Source of the DNA: Clavulina sp. PMI_390
Lineage: Eukaryota > Basidiomycota > Agaricomycetes > Cantharellales > Hydnaceae
Assembly (NCBI GenBank): GCA_015039315.1
Contig: WIDE01000002.1
Coordinates: forward strand, 941,391-1,005,390
Length of the DNA: 64,000 bases
Reading direction: 5' to 3'
In this document: piece after piece, positions 49,472 through 60,257 of the stretch
How positions within the stretch are numbered: the first letter of the stretch is position 1
Layout of the letters: the number at the start of each line of letters is the position of its first letter
Notes under the pieces: model-generated
Told to the model about the DNA's origin: nothing
The model's database searches: none
What the model saw: only the letters and a program-made list of their open reading frames with translations
Made by a program: the position numbers and the translations under genes

Positions 49472-51306
49472 TCACCCGTGATGAAAAGGGCGCAAAGAAA
49501 GTATCCCATTGCCGGGGTAATCAAGACTAGAGAGAAAGGAAAAAAAGCAAGGATAGAGGAAACATGATACGCACTCGGCATTTACAGCCCTCAACAGTTC
49601 CGACTCGGGATCGCTTTCATCATCGTCTGCACCAGAACCGCGACTCGCGCGGCTGGTGGGTCTTCCACCATCATGTCGACCGCCGGATGCCCCACCCGTA
49701 CCGGCAGCACTAGTGACGGATGTCGAAGACTCCCTACCGCCACGCCTTGCGTGACCCTTGGTTCCTCGGGATGAGGGCGTAATAGGGGTCGTCGGACCGT
49801 AAGCGTTGGTGCTTACGCTACTGACCGCAGAATGTAATGATTCCGTTGACTCGGAATGAACACTGCTGGCGCTGCTCCGTGGAGGTCGGCCGTGCCCGCC
49901 TTCGCTAGGCGTAGCGGGCGAGATCGGAGAGGGCGTCGCGCTCATACTCATTCGCAGATCAAGCTGTTGCTGTTGTTGCTGCGTCTGCAGTGGTGCCATC
50001 GGAGTGATCGGAATAGGCTGCTGAGGAGCCTGGGGATGAGTTTCAATGTACAATCCACCCGGTGCTGACGGCAATCCAGGGGCAGTAGACTCGACGTTGG
50101 GGGGTGGAGGAGGGCGAGCGCTCTCGTAGACAGGCGCGCTTGGAGCAGCGTGACCGTTCGTGCCAGGTTGAACATAATTCGGGGAATAGGATGGCGCGTG
50201 TTGTAGATGACCATGAGGGTGCTGATGAACTGCAGGCGCGTAAGGACCCTGGACGTCGCTAACAGGGGGAGGGGGATGTTGGTAAACATTTTGGTGCTCA
50301 TGGCCTGGATGTGGGTGTTGCACGTGGTGCTGGGCTGGCGCAGGAGGTTGCTGATGATGCTGCAAATGCTCGTACGACATATTTCGAACTGGTTGGGGAG
50401 GGGCATGAGGATGCATCATAGACGGTGTCGCTGGTGTCGAGACAGGGGCGCTGCGATCGCCACCGTGTCCTGGGGCAGTGTGCGCATGACCAGCACCGTC
50501 CGTGATTGCAGGATGATAGGGCTGGTTCGCTGCGGGCGGCGTCATCGCAGGATATGGCGACATGGCGTGCTGTTGGGTAGAGCCATAGGGTGTGGCATAC
50601 TCGTGAGGTGGTCCTGGAGGGGCATGGTAGGTGGCAGCTGAGATAGAAGGAGAGAGGAGCAAGAGGATAAAAGTTTAGCACGTAATCGTTTGTAGGTATC
50701 AGGCAAAACAGAGAAAAGAAATTGAAGAAAACGAGTTGGAAAGCCATGGCAGGAGCTGCCATCATCACAACGGCATTCGAGATACGACAACGATGACCAA
50801 TGGCACACAAGAATAAGGAAATAAACGGAAGGGTCTGGGGGATCGATTTCAAACTTACGCGATCCGGTTGTCGGAGGTGGATAGCCACTCGGATTCATCG
50901 GAGAGTAGGGCATGTGGGGCTGAGTGTAATATTGACCCGTCTGGGTCTGAATGTTTTGGAGCGACGGACGTCGAACGACAGGTGGAGGCTGGGCCTGAGA
51001 GAGAACGCCTGGATGGCCTGAGGCAGGGTGGGGGATAGGCTGGACGTGCTGAGCAAGATGCGTAGGCTGGGGCACCATGTGATGCTCCATGGTCCCTGAA
51101 GGGTGGGGTTGGTATTGCTCTTGATACTCTTGATGCAATGGAGGACCAGCAGTATAGTCTAACTGTGTGGGGGCAGGAGGATATGGGTGCTCCATGTTGG
51201 GTGGCTGCATCTGGCTCTGATGCGTTATGGCACCTGAATGGTGCTGCTGAGGCTGTTGAGCATAATGGTCGTGATGATATTGGTCGTGGGGGATATTTGG
51301 ATCCAT
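49472..51306 (-). CDS. His/Pro/Gln-rich low-complexity protein
   Basis: The first exon starts at ATG 51304-51306 (MDPNIPHDQYHHDHYAQQ) and ends near 50860 at a GT donor; the second begins at the AG before PATYHAPPGPPHEY (about 50640). Nearly the whole protein is built of His, Pro, Gln, Tyr and Ser, with a Gln run (about 49965-49985), then a Ser/Arg/Gly-rich part and a short acidic end, DDDESDPESELLRAVNA. A last 48-nt intron with no stop and a length divisible by three (about 49524-49571) may be spliced or retained; either way the frame ends at 49472. The composition suggests a disordered transcription co-regulator, but no domain is recognised. It might be the N-terminal half of a larger gene that includes the bHLH exons; I see no exon that links them. 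Confidence 0.65.
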
Positions 51307-54195
51307 CCTTTGGAGGTTTGACGAGGGCAACGCCAGGTGGTTGGATTCAGAATTCGATGGCGGCGGAAGCAGATTCACGTCAGGGACATGTAAACATACC
51401 TCAATTAACCAGGAGAATGGGACTCAGAAGCCGGTATGATAAGCGTTTATCGTAGACTCGTTACCTTTTGATAAGAAAATGAGTATGTTGTGGCAGTTTA
51501 GTAGAGGGTGCCCAGAGGATAAAAAGTGGGTGACCCAACGAACGCTTTATGGAGAAACAACTGGGTGGACCGCCGCTAAGAAAATATTAAATAGGATAAT
51601 AGTGCGTGGAGCGAGTGCAAGGAGAGGAGGAGAGTCTTGGGGGATGACGTGGGGGTGGACAAGATAGAGAGAGTTCTGAAGCCGACGACAGGGCGCCTCG
51701 ATAGCCGGCAAGACCCTGAACTTGACAACGTGAAGTGCGTATTCTGGAGAGGGCCCTTACTAGCGCGCGATTCGTTGTCCTCGTGTGTTTCTTCCAGGGG
51801 AGTGTGCAGACAGTCGGTCTCGGGTTACGACACGACCGTGCTTGTTGTTTTGCTTGCAGACAGCTGTAATTCAGTCCCAATTTGGACTTGGCGCCTCAGA
51901 ATGCGCAGGCCCCTGCCATTGGGGTGAGATGCAGTCTCCGATACCGTCAGACAATGCGCGATGCATGGAACTATTCAGGCAAGTGGGCGGGCAGTACATG
52001 GGTCAGAAAAAAAAATTCAGCTCGTCGTTGCTGTGATGGAATAGGAGACAAAAGCCAACTCCTATGTGTCAACCGTGAAGTTGTTACGCTCAGCAAATAA
52101 TCTCTCTCCACCCAGTATAGCCCGATGCGCCCGCCCGCTTCTTCTGATGCTTTCGATCACGCAGAATGAGTCCTCGATGCGCTGTTTTTAGCGATTTTGA
52201 CTCTTTTGTTGTCGCCCTCCCAAGGCCGTCGGGCAAGTCGTGTCAATCCTCAGGGCAAATGAATGAGCAGCCACTGCCATCCTCGACGCCTCGCGTCGGT
52301 GTCTTCTTCCACCGCTCTAGCACCGTCAACACATCGCCCAAACCTAATCTTGTACGTTCCTGTCAATCCGTCGGGGGTCCGTCACTTGATGTCATGAGAG
52401 AGATCTCCCGTTTTCTTCTCGAGAAGCCTAACTGTTCTGGGATAACCCTCCATCGGTGCGGTGGCTGGCTGCGCCTCCACTCATTTTTTCCTTTCTCTCG
52501 AAGCGGTGTCTTTCAATCTCGATCTCTGGGGATGTCCATGCAGGATGTGCTTCTGAATCTCCTGGAAAATCTCCGGACTCTCCACAGCAGCGCAAGCTCA
52601 CCCTCCCTGTCCGGAAAAACTTGTGGCGTACGCGACACTATACATGCTGTTGATCTGGAAAGCATCTTGGGATTCTCGCTTGCATGTGGCTTACGGCATG
52701 GAAGACAGAGCCACAGGAGCTATCTCGACAATTACCGCGACGGGGCCCGATTCTCGCTGTTGTTCGAACTTCGAAGTCTCGGAGATGAGTCCTGGAGCGT
52801 TCCAAGTCAACAGCCGTTGAGGTTTACACGCTATTGATTATATATTGAAAGGCGACGTCCTGCGGCTTTGATGAGACACTCCCCCGCCCTATGTGGGCAA
52901 GTCAAGTCTGCATCGTTGTTGCCAGCCTGCAGTGAGATAGAAGCATCGGCCACCACGGAGTCACACAGAGAAGACTCTGCTCATAAACGACCTACACACG
53001 AAGCTCCGTCATAAACTCAAGTTAAAGCTTTTATAAAGTAAGTGTGATTATGATCGTCGTTCAGTATATGGGAAATATCGTGGCGTAGTGGTGGTTCCCC
53101 AGAGAGATGTGCGATACCTTACCGATCTGGTAATCCATGTCGTGGCTTATTTCCTGTTCACCGGCAAACAGGCAGGAATCTTGCATAATTCCCAACGATT
53201 CATTTTGGCGCGCAAAGTGGATCCCTTCCAACACATAGATCCCGCTCTCTCAAGTCGTAACGATCCGCAAATGTAGCGGCTGCACTATAACTTCCGAGGG
53301 TCCGTTCTCCTCATAAGCTCTTGGCGATATGTGTTGAAGCTTTTAAAGGTTTCCCCGAACTCTATCGGTAAACGTCTAATGCGCAAGCCGCAGTACTGCT
53401 GCGAGCTCGCCAACGCTTATCATCTTCTCGAGCAAGATGAAGCAACGGCATAGTCTCGGAATAGCAGGGAGTCCATGGGTATTCTTAACGGTCTTCTCTC
53501 GCTTCTCGTCGAGTATTTCCATCCTCTCCCTGACCGAAGAAACTGCGAAGACGATATTTTGATATTTCGTCTGATGGTAAACGTTATTGCACTCTGTTCT
53601 GTCTGCTGTCGCGAAGGGCAGCACCAGAAGCTTCGTTAATTTGTAGATGGCTTACAACTGCCAGGTGGCATTCCGGCATTTGCACGCGTCACCCTCGTTG
53701 CTGAAGTGCCGTAACCACCCAGCTCCTGGATGAGGTGTAGGTACCTATCTACCAGTAATGGCAAGCAAACTCAGATTCAACCAAGCACAGTTAACTCGCG
53801 AATCTCTTAATTGACATTTGAGCCACATGCTCCAAACACATAACCTTGAATAGTGTTGATTGATTTGCGCCCACATATGATCAGTGCAAGGTGTCAGCGA
53901 TAAGGGCATGGTCACTAGAACAACCAAGACCGAAGCCATCACGAATTCCAATTCTAATCTCCACCGTTATGAAGCCATCGCTTAAGTCTAAGTACTAGGA
54001 CTAGAGATCTATTTTGTAAACAAATCATATTCGAGTTGAGTTTCTCGATCGTCCATAGAGATAGATGGGAAGCAATATTATTCGACATGCACAATGATAG
54101 TCTGTTGACCCTGGAGGTCTGGAATTGGATGGTTTTGGGACCATTGGACGTCGTAACACGATACTAGTGCGCCGGCGCAGAAACAAAACACCCTC
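51307..54195. other. Intergenic, one doubtful ORF
   Basis: About 2.9 kb, the longest gene-poor stretch. It contains an open frame of 223 codons on the plus strand (52166-52837, listed separately) and otherwise only short frames. Confidence 0.4.
52166..52837 (+). CDS. Doubtful ORF, no recognised product
   Basis: ATG-started frame of 223 codons without an intron. The translation is Ser, Arg and Leu rich with no motif, and lies in a gene-poor stretch. Length alone makes it worth listing; it may be chance or part of an untranslated leader. Confidence 0.15.
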   Translation: MSPRCAVFSDFDSFVVALPRPSGKSCQSSGQMNEQPLPSSTPRVGVFFHRSSTVNTSPKPNLVRSCQSVGGPSLDVMREISRFLLEKPNCSGITLHRCGGWLRLHSFFPFSRSGVFQSRSLGMSMQDVLLNLLENLRTLHSSASSPSLSGKTCGVRDTIHAVDLESILGFSLACGLRHGRQSHRSYLDNYRDGARFSLLFELRSLGDESWSVPSQQPLRFTRY

Positions 54196-55101
54196 TCAAG
54201 CCTTTCGCCGAGCCTCTGCTTCGTTCTTGTACTGCATAGGCAGCAGACCCAGCCCAAGGATGTACGGGACGATCAAGATGATTGCCACCGCCATCCAAGC
54301 GCGGTTTACGCCCGCTGGCACCATGCCAATCCCCCAATCAGGCCACATGGTACGATAGCCGTAGTGGACTTGATATAGCCCCAGTCCAATGATAGTCAGC
54401 CCTAATGCACAGAAGCAGCGTTCAGCACCGACGTTATTTCCTGGTCGACAACAAGGAACAACTCACCTAGGACCGCGTGGAAATAATTCTGTGGAGGACG
54501 ATGGCCACCGTGCAAAGGCCGCTTGAACCAGTGGATGACGATGCCTACAAGCACCTGGACTAGGTAGAGGATGAATAAAGTTATGCCAATATTCTAACCA
54601 AACGGGATCCGACGTAGTCGTTAGTATTGAATGGAAATCGCGATGCCTCCACATATTGCCAAGCAATGCCCGCACCTTGTGCTTCGTGTTTGTCTGAAGG
54701 CCAAAGTCCTCTACGCGTTTGGCAAAATTGACACCAAGGCCGAAGCCGGGAATGATGAAGAGGGCGGCGAACAGCTGACAGCCGTAGTGGATTCGCACCC
54801 AGACTGTGCTAAGAGGTTTCGCGACTCTGTAGCGGGCGACGAGAGCACCTGCAATGATGGCAGGTTGGTGACGTAATATTCTTGTAAGAGGGATAGAGAG
54901 ATTTGCACTAACCAATAGGAAGGAGAATCATGAACCCTACAGAGGCCATGGCAGCATGAGCGATGAGTTGATTGTTTGATGGGTACGTCGTTGTGCGACG
55001 CTAATACAAGAAAATAGGATCCATCAGCTCTGGAGGTGGCCTCCATGAACCTCCACTTTCCAACAGCTCACCTCCAAGCCGGCTTCGTGGTAAGGGCTCA
55101 T
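54196..55101 (-). CDS. Cytochrome b561-type membrane protein, N terminus unsure
   Basis: Exons on the minus strand give a five- or six-helix protein of the fungal cytochrome b561 / ferric-reductase-like class: IAHAAMASVGFMILLPIGAL with the first haem His, ARYRVAKPLSTVWVRIHYGCQ with the second, GVNFAKRVEDFGLQTNTKHK with the next, then VGIVIHWFKRP, NYFHAVLGLTIIGLGLYQVHYGY and a tail ending KNEAEARRKA. The four His expected for two b-type haems are present. These proteins pass electrons across a membrane, often fed by ascorbate-like donors. Related fungal proteins carry an N-terminal DOMON domain; I looked upstream to 55620 and could not find one. The start at 55099-55101 (MSPYHEAGLE) is a working choice; a further 5' exon is possible. 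Confidence 0.75.
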
Positions 55102-55664
55102 GGCGAATGCTCACTATCTTGCTAGCCTGCGAGAGTGAGAGGTGGAGGTCAAACAAAGAACGAGTCGTACGGTCTGTCTTCTCATAATATGCTGGATGTG
55201 ATATATGTGTGTGCCCTTGACACCACTCAAGGCTGTGCGAGGAGTGATCCGCAGCTTCAGGTGCCAGGACATGATCGGGACCGAGCTCCCCAGTTAGGCC
55301 ACAACAGCCGCCAAGACCACACAGACGATAGAAAGCGCACTAAAGATCCCCGCTTATACCTCCCGTCATCAATTCTTTGAAGCTTTTTTTGGAGTAGGCT
55401 CAATGATGTCACAGCGCTGAGGGGGACTGGGGAGCAACGAGTGCGAGGAGAGCACGTAAAGATGACAGAATTGCAAATTTGAAAGGAATCACGCGGAGAA
55501 CAGGCGAGCGGGCTTACGGCTCGGCGCAAGACGGGGGTCGGCGGCACCGAATGAAGTGCTGATGGATAGTCCATTCAAGCCAACGCAATTGGTGCGTCAC
55601 ATTAGGGAGAGAGTTAGTCATCTATTGGTTGAACCATGAGGGACATCACAGCGAGGGGTCAACA
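55102..55664. other. Region upstream of the b561 gene, possible extra exons
   Basis: 563 bases between two minus-strand genes. A minus-strand frame at 55257-55574 starts with an ATG (MDYPSALHSVPPTP) and has a fair GT donor soon after, so a 5' exon of the b561 gene could lie here; not proven. Confidence 0.3.
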
Positions 55665-56612
55665 TTATTGCAACGTGTTGAGCACAACATCCATCGCAAT
55701 TTCGACTGCTTCAGCATCGAAGAGCTTTCCTGCATGCGAGTCCACCTCTACACACTGAATTCCCAGAGCCTAGTGGAACGACAACGAGTTAGTAATGGAT
55801 GTGTTGTGCGAGCGATTGATGACGAACGGCAATAGCAGACTCGTCTACAGCAACATCAGTGCCTTTCAAGTAAACCATATGCGTGATGAATGCTGAGGGT
55901 GGCCAACGCGCGGCAGGCTCTTGTGACCCGCGTGCCAGTGAATCATGGTGGTTCAGAACGTTCGCTATGCACCTAATAGTATTACACCCATGAGAGAGTA
56001 GAAAATAACTAGGAAGAAGCTTCACTCACAGAATATAATCCAATGCTGAGTAACCTTCTGTTTCTCGATCGTTTTTGCCATTCACTGAATGCATTCGATA
56101 TGTCATTAGAAAGACGGTCACAAGCTCGACAAGGAGAGAACTATTCACGAAGCAACACTTTCGCTTTCAGGCTGCGTGATGCCCCGATGGCAGTTGCGAC
56201 TCCTCGGAGAGCGAGGCAAGGCACGATACTACGAGAGAGGAAATTTAAGCTCTGACAGGCGGCTTGGCGGCAAAAATAGCATACCTGGTGAACAGAGAGC
56301 CACAAGAATACACCAATACGGACTTGAGGTTGAGGTTCCGGAGAAAAGCAGGATTGGGGGAAGGATGAATTTCCTGTCCATACTGATTGATGTAATAGAG
56401 GCCTGTGTAGCAGATCAGCACCAGCTCCCATGGAGAAAACCAGACGACATACGATGGATGGGAGCTTCGAGTGACTGATGCTCTTCCTCAGCTTTCACAT
56501 AATTCACGTTTTGGACACTGGAGCCCTCCTCACCTCCCATCGCGTCTTCCACCCAGTCATCATCGAATTCAGCGCTGTTCTGACTATCATCGTCTGTGTC
56601 ATCAGACGGCGC

Positions 56613-57676
56613 AATAGAAAATTTGGACTGGGACTTCGGGTCGGGCTGGGAGTGGACCACATGAGGGGAGGCGGGGGAAGGAACGGACGGATGGGATATC
56701 TCGCACTGGCCTACGAGGGTATGACCACTCTTGAGCTCAGCTGCGATTGTTAAATTTGGACTGGGGTTTGGGGTCGGCCTGGGATTGGACAACGTGAGGG
56801 GAGGCGGGGGAGGGAGCAGACGGATGGGATATCTCGCACTGGCCTACGAGGGTATGACCACTCTTGAGCTCAGCTGCGATTGTTAAATTTGGACTGGGGT
56901 TTGGGGTCGGCCTGGGATTGGACAACGTGAGGGGAGGCGGGGGAGGGAGCAGACGGATGGGATATCTCGCACTGGCCTACGAGGGTATGACCACTCTTGA
57001 GCTCAGCTGCGATTGTTAAATTTGGACTGGGGTTTGGGGTCGGCCTGGGATTGGACAACGTGAGGGGAGGCGGGGGAGGGAGCAGACGGATGGGATATCT
57101 CGCACTGGCCTACGAGGGTATGACCACTCTTGAGCTCAGCTGCGATTGTTAAATTTGGACTGGGGTTTGGGGTCGGCCTGGGATTGGACAACGTGAGGGG
57201 AGGCGGGGGAGGGAGCAGACGGATGGGATATCTCGCACTGGCCTACGAGGGTATGACCACTCTTGAGCTCAGCTGCGATTGTTAAATTTGGACTGGGGTT
57301 TGGGGTCGGCCTGGGATTGGACAACGTGAGGGGAGGCGGGGGAGGGAGCAGACGGATGGGATATCTCGCACTGGCCTACGAGGGTATGACCACTCTTGAG
57401 CTCAGCTGCGATTGTTAAATTTGGACTGGGGTTTGGGGTCGGCCTGGGATTGGACAACGTGAGGGGAGGCGGGGGAGGGAGCAGACGGATGGGATATCTC
57501 GCACTGGCCTACGAGGGTATGACCACTCTTGAGCTCAGCTGCGATTGTTAAATTTGGACTGGGGTTTGGGGTCGGCCTGGGATTGGACAACGTGAGGGGA
57601 GGCGGGGGAGGGAGCAGACGGATGGGATATCTCGCACTGGCCTACGAGGGTATGACCACTCTTGAGCTCAGCTGCG
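56613..57676. repeat. 133-bp tandem repeat, eight units
   Basis: Seven units start at 56746, 56879, 57012, 57145, 57278, 57411 and 57544 and look identical base for base; one diverged unit precedes them at 56613-56745, and the first 30 bases of a ninth lead into unique sequence at 57677. On the minus strand each unit encodes TIAAELKSGHTLVGQCEISH followed by a Pro/Ser linker. The diverged unit is the one whose end runs on into the ancestral downstream exon. Confidence 0.97.
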
Positions 57677-58190
57677 ATTGTTACTGTGTGATTCGTTACC
57701 AGGACGGGAAGAATATCTGCCTGGCGATGATATCTTTTAAGCGAATGGCATAGGAACAAAAGTAGTGGAGGTCTACCTTGCTCCCAGTGATCGACGAGAA
57801 AAGGAAGATAGCAGAGGGCACTGAGCGGAAGAAGAGGTGCGCAGCAGTCAGGAGGAAATTGCCGATGCTAGCATTCTTGAATGAGAATCGTTTGTTCGCG
57901 CGTTTCAATACTTCGCCATCAAAATACACTAAGAAGCCTGGGGGAAATAGTTAGTTTAGACTACATAGCCCCGGCAAGGACAGGCCCACCTCGAATAGTC
58001 TCTTTGCGGTCAGCGGGAATTCCGTGCCAGAGGTCACTTCTCCCTTCAACAATGTCGTGCCACATTTCGCGAGCAGTCTGTTCTGTTGCATCGGAAGGAA
58101 GACGGTGTGACAGAAGTCTTCTTATGCGCTCAGTTGGCGAAGTTGGGGGTGCCGGCGGGATGAGTCGAATCAACCGGGATCGAATATCAC

Positions 58191-58246
58191 CTAATAGGCG
58201 TAGCGGTAAACAGAGAGTCGATGATGGCCACCAGAGACGAGCGTGC
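58191..58246 (-). other. Probable GC-AG intron in the CofD-like gene
   Basis: Donor is gcacgc, acceptor attag. Removing these 56 bases joins GGPSIG and DIRSRL, a strictly conserved family motif; the nearest GT donor puts the next exon out of frame. The donor is weaker than the gcaagt usual for such introns. Confidence 0.55.
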
Positions 58247-58629
58247 CTATGGAAGGGCCACCTGAATTACTGTGAGGTTAGATGTTGGAAATAATATACG
58301 TGTCGTTCGAGCATATATTCACCAAGGACACGTATGATCTCACTCGACGATCCACCATTGTCTGAGACAGGCAGCACATAGCACACATCGTCTCCAAAAG
58401 CCGAGCAAATAGCATTGCACCCGGTTCCACCACTAATCACCAGATAGGAGGGAACTCGATCGTCGTCTTCAGGGGTGAGGTGGAATGCGGGGGTGCGAGC
58501 TTGCGACGGTGTCTGGCGGCGTTGGGCGAGCTCCAGGGTCCTATCGGTCGGGATATCGAATACGAATGAGGACGAGCTCTGGGTCCTCGATATCGTTTGA
58601 TTTGTCTTGGGTGGCACTTCGAGAGCCAT

Positions 58630-58803
58630 GGTGGGTCGAAATGTTGATTCGCAGCAGCTCAGGGCGCTTAGTGTATTGCAGCCAAACAACTCACCACAAA
58701 CCCCCGTCTCTTTGATTTCGTCTCCAGAGGAATTTTGACCCGCCACTCCCTACTTATCGTCCCAAAAACCACTTTATAACCATCACTATACCTCCTTATT
58801 GCC
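58630..58803. promoter_or_regulatory. Bidirectional promoter, CofD-like and RRM genes
   Basis: Only 174 bases separate the two divergent ATGs, so both core promoters must lie here. No TATA box stands out. Confidence 0.45.
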
Positions 58804-59789
58804 ATGGCCTCGGCTCCTCTTCCTCCTCTCTCTGCCTCGGTCACCCGTATCCTGGCCCTGACGGGCTTCCCACCTGAACTCAAGACCAAGGACATCCAGG
58901 CCGCCTTTGGCGAATACGAGCCGATGAGCGGCGGTTTCAAGATCAAATGGGTCGATGACACCAGCCTTCTTCTTGTCTTCAACGACGCTGGCGTCGGTGA
59001 GTCTACCCTCTTGCGTCACGACGGCGTGGCCCGCAGCTAACACAATTGATCGTACCTCGTCCTCGATCGCCACAGCGAAGCGCGCTTACCTCCAGACCAT
59101 CCTTAGTCCTCCTCCTGCTCTTGCTGCGCCCAATGGAGCCTCTCGTCTCCGAATCAAACCCTATGATGGCCCTGATGCTCAGGTATGTTTGTGGCCTCCA
59201 AATGTTTACTTTACTTTTTTGGCTACTTTGTTTCCATCAACTCTGACCTTGCTTTTCCCTCGATTCATTACCGTATCTTTCGTTCGACCGCCATCACGCC
59301 ATGTAGACTGTGATCTTCACCGTCAACAGTCGCCGTAACACTACCCGTGGCGCTTCCATCTCCGTACCCAACAGCCATGGACGTGCAGCATCTATGAGTA
59401 GTGGACGGCCAGCGTGGAAGGGACAATCTAACGGAAACGGACTGGCTGCCTCCATGCATGCTCCTAACGGCGGCTCCAGTGGCGAAGGCGGTTCGCCTAC
59501 GATCCCTAACCTGCCCGTTCAGCCCACCCTCAATTCTCTCATTCACTCCTCCCTCTCTGATCTCAATGTCGCTGGTAGCAATGACCAGGATGCGAGCGAA
59601 TCGAGTGCATCTCCTCCTCAAAACGCCTCCTCAAGCCCTGAACCCGCCCCTCCCCGAGTGGGCGATTCGGCGCGTCGAATGGTGGCGCATGGTCTCGGGC
59701 TCAAGCACCCCTCTTTGTCATCTCGTCGTGGTGCGGACCCCGTGGACACCATGAACAAGGCGATGGGCGGCATGGTCATCGCAGAGTGA
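58804..59789 (+). CDS. RRM protein of the R3HCC1 / Thc1 type
   Basis: Three exons: from ATG 58804 to about 58996, from about 59075 to 59182 and from 59307 to 59789, joined in frame as NDAGVAKRAYLQTIL and DAQTVIFTVNSRR, to about 260 residues. The first 65 residues read as a degenerate RNA-recognition fold, TRILALTGFPPELKTKDIQA then GGFKIKWVDDTSLLLVFND, which is the signature of the C-terminal RRM of R3HCC1-type proteins and of the fungal Thc1 RRM. The rest is Ser/Pro/Asn-rich with basic patches (RPAWKGQS, RRMVAHGLGLKHPSLSSRRG). RNA binding is inferred from the fold; no target is known. Confidence 0.8.
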
Positions 59790-60257
59790 TTCGTTGTCTT
59801 GTTCCAAAGTGGCGACTTTGGCTGCAGTTCTAAGCCTCCGCCCTCCTTATGTTCCCCTTAATTCCCTCTGCAGGTCTTTTTTTCTTTCCTCTCCTACTTC
59901 TTCCGTCGCTCCCTCCCTGTAGGCCCCTTTTCTCCTACTCTTACCAATGATACCGCTGTGCTGCAATCCTTTCCTTCCTTGTACTGTCCCACCGTCCCAA
60001 GTTTTCCTTCCCATGATCCTTTATAATGGCATCCTCAATTGTACGCATCCTATGTTTCTTATGATATGACAGCTCGACCAGCCATTAGTTCGTTCGTACA
60101 CACAGCCATTAGTTCGTTCGTACACACACAACACAGGAACGAATAATTGAGTGTGACGTGACTGAAGTGAAAGCAACTTGAAGAGCAACTCCGGCTCCGC
60201 CAACCATTGGCAGCCTTCGACCACAACCCCCACCCTTCAAAGTCCACAGCATTCAAC
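59790..60257. other. Intergenic, RRM 3' flank and SMP gene upstream region
   Basis: 468 bases. It contains a 24-bp direct repeat (60080-60127) and CT-rich tracts. No gene is seen. Confidence 0.45.
60080..60127. repeat. 24-bp direct repeat, two copies
   Basis: agccattagttcgttcgtac plus cacac occurs at 60080-60103 and again directly after at 60104-60127, about 130 bases before the ATG of the SMP-domain gene. Confidence 0.9.

Larger units (their letters stand above)
55665..58629 (-). pseudogene. CofD/YvcK-like (UPF0052) protein gene interrupted by a 133-bp minisatellite
   Basis: Exons along the minus strand spell out the fungal UPF0052/CofD-like family: YLVISGGTGCNAICSAFG, YVLPVSDNGGSSSEIIRVLG, GGPSIGDIRSRLIRLIPP, FLVYFDGEVLKRANKRFSFK, NASIGNFLLTAAHLFF, then ILPVLVTNHTVTIAAELKSG, YYINQYGQEIHPSPNP, LVYSCGSLFTSIVPCLALRG, KVLLLNGKNDRETEGYSALD and a C-terminal CIANVLNHHDSLARGS and EVDSHAGKLFDAEAVE, stop at 55665-55667. 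Bacterial YvcK controls carbon use and wall synthesis and CofD makes coenzyme F420; the fungal role is unknown. All motifs are there on both sides, but eight tandem 133-bp units (56613-57676) sit within one coding exon. Since 133 is not a multiple of three, the frame meets TGA at the start of the second unit. Unless removed by splicing or collapsed in assembly, the gene is broken. Confidence 0.8.

Noticed and set aside
55102..55664. DOMON domain upstream of the b561 gene
   Set aside because: I looked in all minus-strand frames and found none of its motifs; a DOMON-b561 fusion is not supported here.
56613..57676. CRISPR array
   Set aside because: Units are contiguous identical 133-bp repeats without unique spacers, within a fungal coding gene.
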